Below, piece by piece: positions 31,348 to 37,639 of a stretch of DNA of 40,361 bases. Position numbers and translations under genes: made by a program. This stretch comes from Planctomycetota bacterium. GTDB lineage: Bacteria; Planctomycetota; Phycisphaerae; FEN-1346. The notes below the pieces were generated by a model. It had not been told where the DNA came from and searched no databases. It saw nothing but the letters and a program-made list of their open reading frames with translations. Positions within the stretch are counted from its first letter, which is position 1. Every line of letters starts with the position of its first letter. The DNA lies in the NCBI GenBank assembly GCA_026387035.1, contig JAPLMM010000090.1, positions 1 to 40,361 of the forward strand, read 5' to 3'.

Positions 31348-33660
31348 CTACGCCTCCCTCAGGCATCTGGCGGCCGCCCGCAAGGCCGGCAGGCTGGCAA
31401 GCAGAAGCGCCCCCATGAGCCCGATCACCGGCCACCACTCGGGCCGGTTGTGCTCGCGGCGGTAAGCGGTGCGTGCGGCCGCATCAATGCGGCGGTACTT
31501 CGCCTTGTTCAACGCCACCGCGTGCGGGTAGGCGTTTTTGAGCCAACCGTGGTAGAGTTCCATTGTCATAGGCTCGTAGCGGAAGATCCACGGGGCATCT
31601 TCGCGGAGGATGCCGACCATCTCGTCGATGATCGCCAGCCGCTCCGGCGTGTTCTCCATGCTTCGCATCCTGGCGAAAAGGGCGTCGAAACGCTCGCTGC
31701 GGTAATTGGTGACGTTTTCGCCGCCGGAGGCCACCTTCCCGTTGGGCCCGTACAAAAGGGCCAGGAACGTCTCGGGGTCGGGGTAATCCGCGATCCAGCC
31801 CCAGGCCAGGGCCTGAAAGTTCCCCGAGCGGACCTTCTCCTGGAACCGGTTGAAGTCGGTAACCTGGATGTCAAGGCCGATGCCCAGTTTGTCAAACTGC
31901 TTCTTGAAGAACGTGAGCAAGGTCCTGCTCTCGGGCGTGGGTTCCGTTGCGGCAAAACGGATGACCAGACGCTGCCCGCCAGGGCCGAACCCGTTGGGAT
32001 AACCGGCCTCCGCGAGGAGTCTTTTCGCCTCCTCCAGCGGGCGGCGGACGGCACCCTGGCGCTTTTCATCCCACCGGTAGACGACCGGATTGATCCCCTC
32101 CCGGCCTTCCCGGTGCCCGAAGATACCCAGCGGGATAGGGCCCTGCGCGGGAATCCCCTGGCCGTTGGCGAAGATGGTGATCTCCTCTTCAGAGTCGAAG
32201 GCCATGCTGATCGCCTGCCTCAATTTACGTTGCTCGGGAGCGTATCCGCCGACGACGGCGTCGTCCATGTTGAACCCCAGGTAGTAGGTATGGCACGGAT
32301 ACGAGGTCACCAGCCGGATGCCGCGCGCGGCCATCTCGTCCGAGAGCGAGAGGTCTCCGCGGATCGTGAGCGTGACGGCCTGATTGAACACATCGCTGGT
32401 GATCGTGAGAACATCGTAGTAGCCCTGCTGAAACTTGTTCCACAGCGGGATCAGTTCCTTCTCCAGCCGCATCACGACGCGGTCGGCCATGGGCAGGCGC
32501 CGGCCGACGTCCTCGAGCATTCCCGCCGACGCCATCTCGTCGTAAGCCCGGCGGCCCTGCGCGTCGCCCTCGGCGGGCTTCGGCAGGTCCGGGTAGCGTT
32601 CGTCGCGGAAGTTCGAATTCCGCTCGAAGACGATCTGGTTGGTCGGGTCGAATTCGCGAAGGACATACGGCCCGGTGCCGACAAGGTTCTTGTCGAAGAC
32701 GATGCTGCGCTCCAGAAGCACCCGCTGGTCAAAAAACTCAACCGCCTCGGGTGGAACCGGCGAGAAAAAGGGCATGGCCATCCAGTAAAGAATCTGCGGG
32801 TACGGGTGCCTGAGGACCACCTCGAACGTGTACGGGTCCACCTCGCGCACAAAAGGAAATGAATCCGCTGCGCCCGCGTCATCCAGACGGATGGGATTAT
32901 AGCGTTCGTCCTGCTCCTGGTTGTAGAAGCGTCCTGCGGCGGCTTGGCGCGCCAAGCGCTCGCGCTCCAGCGCGAGCCGCAATGATTCCTGGTATTCCCG
33001 CATGCCCAGCAGGTAGTCCGCCAGCACGCTGAGGATGGGGCACGCAAGCCTCGGATCGGCCAACCTGCGGATGGCGTACACGTAATCGCCCGCCGCGAGT
33101 TCGCGCGTGGCGGCTGGTTGAATGTCCCAGACCGTCCGGACGTTCCGCACGTCGTTCTCAGTGAGGCGGCGATTGGCTTCAACGAAACACGGATGGTCTT
33201 GATACCGGATGCGGGGCGCCAGGCGCACCGTGTAGACGATCGCATCGACCGTCTTCCCCTGGAAGACGACCTTCCGCGGCTCGGGCCGGGGGATATCCGC
33301 CGCGGTCAGCGGGGCGAGCGCATAGGGACGCTTCAGGTAGTGGAACTCGAGCGGCGGCTCGAGCACGTTGCTCATCATCACGACGTCGTCAAACGGATAC
33401 GCCTGCGCCGGGTCCAGGTGCCGGGGCTCCTCGATAAACGTGGTGTACAGGATGCTCTGCCCCTCTTCGGCCTCGGGGTACGGAGAGTTGCAGCCGGCCG
33501 CCGCCAGCAGGGCCAGGAGTGCCGCACCCCGGCACGCCGCAGGACCCGCCGCTCTCAGGAGTGCCATCGCTCCGATGTGAAACGCCCCAGCGGTGTGCGA
33601 ACTGGAAGGCCCGCGCATCACGGGACCGATCACGTGGTTGAAAATGCTGACCGCTTTCAT
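31348..33660 (-). CDS. oppA: Peptide-binding lipoprotein (SBP family 5) with serine-dehydratase-like N-terminal leader
   Basis: The substrate-binding component of the adjacent peptide transporter. The mature protein follows the family 5 plan: LAAAGC lipobox, LDPAQAYPFDDVVMMSNV, VGTGPYVLREFDPTNQIVFE, YYLGFNMDD, LRQAISMAFD, AKRLLAEAGYPNGFG, and ALAWGWIADYPDPETFL; a second membrane helix ends it (VIGLMGALLLASLPALRAAA). From the ATG at 33660 the first 30 residues (VSIFNHVIGPVMRGPSSSHT) are the N-terminus of L-serine dehydratase, fused in frame. The ATG at 33567 (MALLRAAGPA) would give a clean lipoprotein signal peptide and is probably the functional start, though its ribosome site is poor. It leads the operon oppA-oppBC-oppDF. 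Confidence 0.88.
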   Translation of the reverse strand: MKAVSIFNHVIGPVMRGPSSSHTAGAFHIGAMALLRAAGPAACRGAALLALLAAAGCNSPYPEAEEGQSILYTTFIEEPRHLDPAQAYPFDDVVMMSNVLEPPLEFHYLKRPYALAPLTAADIPRPEPRKVVFQGKTVDAIVYTVRLAPRIRYQDHPCFVEANRRLTENDVRNVRTVWDIQPAATRELAAGDYVYAIRRLADPRLACPILSVLADYLLGMREYQESLRLALERERLARQAAAGRFYNQEQDERYNPIRLDDAGAADSFPFVREVDPYTFEVVLRHPYPQILYWMAMPFFSPVPPEAVEFFDQRVLLERSIVFDKNLVGTGPYVLREFDPTNQIVFERNSNFRDERYPDLPKPAEGDAQGRRAYDEMASAGMLEDVGRRLPMADRVVMRLEKELIPLWNKFQQGYYDVLTITSDVFNQAVTLTIRGDLSLSDEMAARGIRLVTSYPCHTYYLGFNMDDAVVGGYAPEQRKLRQAISMAFDSEEEITIFANGQGIPAQGPIPLGIFGHREGREGINPVVYRWDEKRQGAVRRPLEEAKRLLAEAGYPNGFGPGGQRLVIRFAATEPTPESRTLLTFFKKQFDKLGIGLDIQVTDFNRFQEKVRSGNFQALAWGWIADYPDPETFLALLYGPNGKVASGGENVTNYRSERFDALFARMRSMENTPERLAIIDEMVGILREDAPWIFRYEPMTMELYHGWLKNAYPHAVALNKAKYRRIDAAARTAYRREHNRPEWWPVIGLMGALLLASLPALRAAARCLREA

Positions 33661-33693
33661 TGGTGGCCTCGCAGCCAACCCGGCTTCCGGGAG

Positions 33694-33816
33694 ATTCCCA
33701 CCGCTTACACGTACCGCCCCGCGAAGCACCTGTCAAACCCTATCGCCCGGGCCGTCGCCTTCCTGGAGAAGCAGGAACCGGGTCGCGAGGCCGCCAGCGT
33801 CTACTTCGAGGCCTGA
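33694..33816 (+). pseudogene. Possible orphan C-terminal gene fragment
   Basis: The plus strand reads IPTAYTYRPAKHLSNP, then IARAVAFLEKQEPGREAASV and YFEA-stop, with protein-like composition ending at TGA 33814-33816. No start or upstream domain is attached, since the frame runs back antisense into oppA. It may be the tail of a gene removed by rearrangement. The family is not recognised, and a chance ORF is possible. The rest of 33817-33960 holds a hairpin (below) and nothing else. Confidence 0.3.
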
Positions 33817-33889
33817 GCCGACGGACGACACTTCTTCGCCAAGGCTTGCCGCTTCGCCCGTTGGGCTACGCAGGACAAGTCGGAGGTCC

Positions 33890-33922
33890 GGCGGGAAATT
33901 ACCCCAGGGGTAATTCCCGCCT
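33890..33922 (-). terminator. Hairpin after the GH130 gene
   Basis: GGCGGGAAATTACCCC and GGGGTAATTCCCGCC form a 15-bp stem with a single bulge and a one-base loop, about 40-70 bases past the GH130 stop. No T-run follows on the minus strand. Confidence 0.5.
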
Positions 33923-33960
33923 AACATCTTGTTGGGGCAGAGGTTACCGTCCCTCTTGCC

Positions 33961-35049
33961 TCAGGCCACACAGGGGTTACAATCTTTTTTCGTGCAGTTG
34001 GCAAGACCGATCACACGGTCAGCGGCACCGTAATAAAGCAGCCATTCGCCCTTGAAGTAAACCAGCCCGTTGGAGACCGTTGTGCGGCCGATGAATCCCT
34101 GCTTCTCCCAGTCATGCTCCGGGTAGAGGAACGGCTCGTCCTGGTGTTTCAACACGGTCGTCAGGTCGTTGCGGTCGATCAGGGCCTGGCGAAGCACCCA
34201 GGCGCCGAGCGAAGGGTGCCCCCCTTGCGTCATCAGCAGGATGCCATCGTCACGCAACAGAGCGATGGCCCCGGCTTCGCGCCCTCCCCCCGGCCAGACC
34301 GCTTTGCCGGCCGGCGTCCAGTCGATCAGGTTCTCGCTCCAAGCCAGCGCGCAAGGATGCGTGTAGTACATCCAGTTCTTGCCCTTGATCTTCGCGGCGA
34401 TCAGGCGGTTGCCTTGGAGCCGGGAAACCACCACTCCGCTCCGCGATCCATAGACCTTCTCCGGCGCACCCTTCCGGAAGGCTGGCCCGTGCTTGGTCCA
34501 GTGATATAGATCGCGGGACGTTGCCACGGACATGGTGTCCCGCTTGCCGTTCCAGGTGGTGTAGTTCACGTAGTAAGTGCCATCTTCGCCCTCGATGATG
34601 TGGAGGTCCTCGCAACCACCCTCCCACTCGTACTCCTTCCAGGGGTCGTTGTCCGGATAGAGGACCGGCTTCGCATGTCGGGTGAAGTTTATGCCGTCCT
34701 CACTATAGGCCAGACCTATGCGACAAGTTCTTCCCCACTTGAGATCCGGGCTCTTGTCGTCCGCCCGGTAGAGCAAATAGACCTTACCGTTTCGCACGAC
34801 GGCAGCCGGATTGTACACGTTCTGCTCCTCCCACCGGACTTCCTTACCCCGGATGGGGCATTGAAATCTGGAATCCGGCGTCGGCTGCAGGATCGGCTCT
34901 TTCCGTTTGACAAAGGGCCCCATATCCCAGCCGTCCCTGTCGGCATTGCCCAACGCGGAGGACGGGTTAACGATTGGCACAGCAACGGCGGCGGTCGCCG
35001 CGACCGCCGTTCTTAGAAAATCACGGCGTGTCGGGTTGTGGTTGCCCAT
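33961..35049 (-). CDS. Tat-exported GH130-like glycosidase/phosphorylase
   Basis: A 362-residue protein with a twin-arginine signal (TRRDFLRTAVAATAAVAVPI, RR at 8-9), so it is folded before export. The five-bladed beta-propeller pattern of GH130 is visible: VYNPAAVVRNGKVYLLYRAD, CRIGLAYSEDGINFTRH, EGGCEDLHIIEGEDGTYYVN with TTWNG, CALAWSENLIDWTP, then GEWLLYYGAADRVIGLA. GH130 enzymes act on beta-mannosides by phosphorolysis or hydrolysis. The usual EDPR segment is EDLH here, so the catalytic mechanism is uncertain. Export argues for a hydrolase, as phosphate-using members are usually cytoplasmic. The start follows GGAGGT. It overlaps the 3' end of an ornithine cyclodeaminase remnant. Confidence 0.85.
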   Translation of the reverse strand: MGNHNPTRRDFLRTAVAATAAVAVPIVNPSSALGNADRDGWDMGPFVKRKEPILQPTPDSRFQCPIRGKEVRWEEQNVYNPAAVVRNGKVYLLYRADDKSPDLKWGRTCRIGLAYSEDGINFTRHAKPVLYPDNDPWKEYEWEGGCEDLHIIEGEDGTYYVNYTTWNGKRDTMSVATSRDLYHWTKHGPAFRKGAPEKVYGSRSGVVVSRLQGNRLIAAKIKGKNWMYYTHPCALAWSENLIDWTPAGKAVWPGGGREAGAIALLRDDGILLMTQGGHPSLGAWVLRQALIDRNDLTTVLKHQDEPFLYPEHDWEKQGFIGRTTVSNGLVYFKGEWLLYYGAADRVIGLANCTKKDCNPCVA

Positions 35050-35284
35050 GGATTCTACCTCCGAGGATCAAGGGGTGAAGAACGCCCCGCGGCTGCGCCG
35101 TTTCGATGTGCGTCCGCGCCGGAGCGACGACCTCTCCGACAGAAATCTGCCGGAAGGCTTCTTTCATGGCGGCCACGGCCTCTCGCATGGGCAGCGCCTG
35201 CACCACATCGCGTGCCGAAAGGAACCGAAGTAATTCGGGGAACGCTATACTGATTCCGGTTTTCCGATTCCCGTCCACACCCAT
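35021..35284 (-). pseudogene. Ornithine cyclodeaminase / mu-crystallin N-terminal fragment
   Basis: From ATG 35284 (after GGAGGAAGGA) the frame gives FLSARDVVQALPMREAVAAM, then KEAFRQISVGEVVAPARTHI and ETAQPRGVLHPLIL. This is the N-terminus of the ornithine cyclodeaminase/mu-crystallin family, whose members handle ornithine, proline-ring imines and related amino acids. Only about 70 of some 320 residues remain; the NAD-binding domain is missing and the frame runs into the GH130 start, whose ribosome site it now contains. It may still be translated and couple to GH130. The 47-bp gap to the sulfatase stop suggests a joint transcript. Confidence 0.7.
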
Positions 35285-35331
35285 CCTGCTTTTCCTTCCT
35301 CCGCGCCGTTTCGGAGGGGGCCCCGGCGCCT

Positions 35332-37080
35332 CTACCCGCGACGTGCACGGACGTAGTAGGCCCCGCACAGTTCCTTGCCGCCCTCGTCGTAGAACCAGGT
35401 CTGCAGTTGCGTTCTGCCGGCCTCGAGGGAGACGGTGAACGTGACGGACTTGTCGCCCGGCGCGACGGGCCTGGACTCGTCGAACGGGCCGATCTTCAGG
35501 CGGGCCTTGGCGATCGGCAGGGCTTTGCCCCGGCCCGGGGGGCCGGTCACGGGGCCGTCCAGGGCGGCGTCGGCCTCGGGGGGCCACCGCGTCAGCGTGA
35601 ACTCGTACCGGCCGTCGCGCTCGACCAGGATGTTCCAGTAGGAGTTCTTTCCGCCCTGGAGGTGCCCGAAATTGTCCGCGTAGGTCATGTACCACTCGGC
35701 GCAGGTCAACGCCGCAGGGTTCTCCTCTTGTGAGCCGATGTGAACCGGGCAGGGCTCGTTGGCAATCGGCTCGACTTCGGCCCACCACCGCTCGTAGTGG
35801 TCCCGCATGGCCTTGACGACGTCGGGATGCCGGTCGGCCACGCTGCGCTGCTGGCCGGGGTCGGCGGCGATGTCGTAGAGTTCTTCGCCCTTGACGAGGC
35901 GCCACTTCCTCCACATCACCGCCGCGTTCCATTTGGGGATCTGCATGTGATACTGGACGACCGCCATGCGGTCGGTCAGCCGATCCTGGGATCCGCGCAG
36001 CAGGCCGGCCAGGCTCACGCCGTCGAACCGCGCGTCCTGGGGGGCCCGAAGGTTGCACAGGTCGATCAGCGTCGGCAGCAGGTCCTGGCAGGTGGTCAGT
36101 TCCTCCACGTCGCCCGGGTTGCGGAGGCCGCCCGCGGGCCAGCGGACGAAACAGGGCACGCGATGGCCGCCATCGTACAGTTGCGTCTTGCTCCCTCGCA
36201 TGCCGGCGTTGAACACCTTGACGCCGGCCGTGCCGCCGTTATCGGTCATGAAGATGAGGACGGTGTTCCGGGCGAGGCCCGTCTCGTCGAGCATCGCCAT
36301 GAGTTTGCCCATGTTCTCGTCGAGGTTGGCGATCATGCCGAAGAACGCCGCGGGCAGGCCCGGCTTCTTGTAGGGTTCGGCGTAGGCCTCGGGGACGAAA
36401 AGCGGCGTGTGCGGCACGTTGGTCGGGAGGTAGCAGAAGAACGGCTCGTTCCCGGCGGCACAGGCCTTCATCCACCGGGCGGCCTCGCGGAACCAGACAT
36501 CGGTGCAGTAGCCCTCGTATTTCTGGAGCCTCCCGTTGTGCCAGTACGTGTCGTCGAAGTAGTCATTGCCCCAGTAGTCCGCGGCCGACGTAATGCCCCA
36601 GGACTTGTGGTGGAGCGTTTCCTCGAAGCCCCGGTACTGGGGGAGGTACGGGTACTGGTCGCCGAGGTGCCACTTGCCGAAGACGCCGGTCCGGTAGCCG
36701 CCGGCGCGGAAGACGTCGGCCATCGTCGGCACGTCCGACCTGAGCATGGCGAGCCCGCCGCACACGTGCCGGGCCCGGTTCCGCAGCGCGTCGAGGCCCG
36801 ACAGCAACTGGCCGCGCGTCGGCGTGCACATCGGCGCCACGTGGAAGTCGGTCAACCGGACGCTTTCCCCGTGGAGCCTGTCGAGGTTGGGCGTCTTGAG
36901 GACCGGGTTGCCGTGGCAGGACAGATCGCCGTACCCCTGGTCGTCGGTCAGAACCAGGATGACGTTGGGTTTCGTCGCGGCGTCCGCCCCCAAGGCCCGG
37001 CCCCCGCTGCCTCCGACCGCCAGGGCCGTGGCGCCCATCGCCCCGAAACCGATACGCCCCAAAAACTCGCGTCTGTTCAT
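35332..37080 (-). CDS. Tat-exported type I sulfatase
   Basis: A 582-residue sulfate-ester hydrolase. Residues 1-32 are a twin-arginine signal (MNRREFLGRIGFGAMGATAL). NVILVLTDDQGYGDLSCHG (39-57) gives the paired calcium aspartates. C85 in MCTPTRGQLLSG is the formylglycine site (CxPxR form). GVFGKWHLGD, VPHTPLF, and FMTDNGGTAG with DGGHRVPCFVRWPAG complete the active site. The C-terminal 100 residues form an extra beta domain. Such enzymes desulfate algal or host polysaccharides; the exact glycan is unknown. The sulfatase-maturing enzyme that makes formylglycine is not in the window. The start at 37080 is set by the Tat signal; AAGGA lies ten bases upstream. Confidence 0.93.
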   Translation of the reverse strand: MNRREFLGRIGFGAMGATALAVGGSGGRALGADAATKPNVILVLTDDQGYGDLSCHGNPVLKTPNLDRLHGESVRLTDFHVAPMCTPTRGQLLSGLDALRNRARHVCGGLAMLRSDVPTMADVFRAGGYRTGVFGKWHLGDQYPYLPQYRGFEETLHHKSWGITSAADYWGNDYFDDTYWHNGRLQKYEGYCTDVWFREAARWMKACAAGNEPFFCYLPTNVPHTPLFVPEAYAEPYKKPGLPAAFFGMIANLDENMGKLMAMLDETGLARNTVLIFMTDNGGTAGVKVFNAGMRGSKTQLYDGGHRVPCFVRWPAGGLRNPGDVEELTTCQDLLPTLIDLCNLRAPQDARFDGVSLAGLLRGSQDRLTDRMAVVQYHMQIPKWNAAVMWRKWRLVKGEELYDIAADPGQQRSVADRHPDVVKAMRDHYERWWAEVEPIANEPCPVHIGSQEENPAALTCAEWYMTYADNFGHLQGGKNSYWNILVERDGRYEFTLTRWPPEADAALDGPVTGPPGRGKALPIAKARLKIGPFDESRPVAPGDKSVTFTVSLEAGRTQLQTWFYDEGGKELCGAYYVRARRG

Positions 37081-37154
37081 CCCCAAAGCATCCTTGCTGA
37101 AAGCCACCCCATGCACAGGGTCCTGAGGTTCTCGAAGAGCATCCCGCGTTAGGA

Positions 37155-37231
37155 TGGTGCGCCCGGGGTGACTCGAACACCCGACCTGCGGTTTAGGAAA
37201 CCGCCGCTCTATCCTCCTGAGCTACGGGCGC
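37155..37231 (-). tRNA. tRNA-Arg (CCT)
   Basis: A full cloverleaf: acceptor GCGCCCG/CGGGCGC, D arm GCTCAGGAGGATAGAGC, anticodon stem-loop GCGGT-TTCCTAA-ACCGC (anticodon CCT, reading AGG), T arm GGGTG-TTCGAGT-CACCC, discriminator A and encoded CCA. A degenerate copy of its 3' part lies at 22083-22131 in the same orientation, consistent with use as an integration site. Confidence 0.96.
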
Positions 37232-37267
37232 AAACGCTTGGGTGGCAAGTGTTTAGGAACGCACGGC

Positions 37268-37615
37268 TCAATCGCGCCGACAACCGTAACGCCAACCGCC
37301 TGAGCCGCCAAAAAACTTGTATCCTGACACTCCCGCTCGGTCAAGCGTATTCGTAAGTCCTTCCTGCCAGGGGACTTCCGTCGCACGGGCGAACACCCTA
37401 GAGACGCGGTTTACCGAACCGCCGTTCCACGTCGGCATCCAAATGTCTTGCTCACTCGTCGAACCTCTCACCCATCCAGTAAAGCCCGGGGTCGCCAGTT
37501 TCTTAGCGAAGCCCTGGCACGTTACGAACTGGGTCGCGGGCGCAGGCGGGGTCTGGGCTTCGGCCTTCACGGTGAAAACCAAGATGCACAGCGACAGTAC
37601 GTGGAGTGTTCGCAT
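37268..37615 (-). CDS. Short secreted protein, probably truncated
   Basis: A 115-residue precursor with a signal peptide ([20 protein letters not shown]) and a mature start [20 protein letters not shown], then [20 protein letters not shown]. No family is recognised. The ATG at 37615 follows GAGGTGA, 24 bp after the GH5-like stop, so it is probably co-transcribed with that enzyme. The last 30 codons coincide with the promoter of tRNA-Arg and end in a low-complexity GGSGGW stretch, which suggests the original 3' end was lost and the frame now reads into intergenic DNA. Confidence 0.5.
   Translation of the reverse strand: MRTLHVLSLCILVFTVKAEAQTPPAPATQFVTCQGFAKKLATPGFTGWVRGSTSEQDIWMPTWNGGSVNRVSRVFARATEVPWQEGLTNTLDRAGVSGYKFFGGSGGWRYGCRRD
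37316..37344 (-). promoter_or_regulatory. Candidate promoter of tRNA-Arg
   Basis: On the minus strand, TTGACC (37344-37339), 17 bases, TACAAG (37321-37316), about 85 bases ahead of the mature tRNA 5' end. It overlaps the 3' end of the short secreted-protein ORF. Confidence 0.45.
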
Positions 37616-37639
37616 GGGGATCACCTCGTGTTTGCATAA

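Noticed and set aside
30124-32862. 912-codon plus-strand open frame opposite oppBC and oppA
   Set aside because: Shadow of real permease and binding-protein genes; composition is charged and low-complexity with no recognisable domain.
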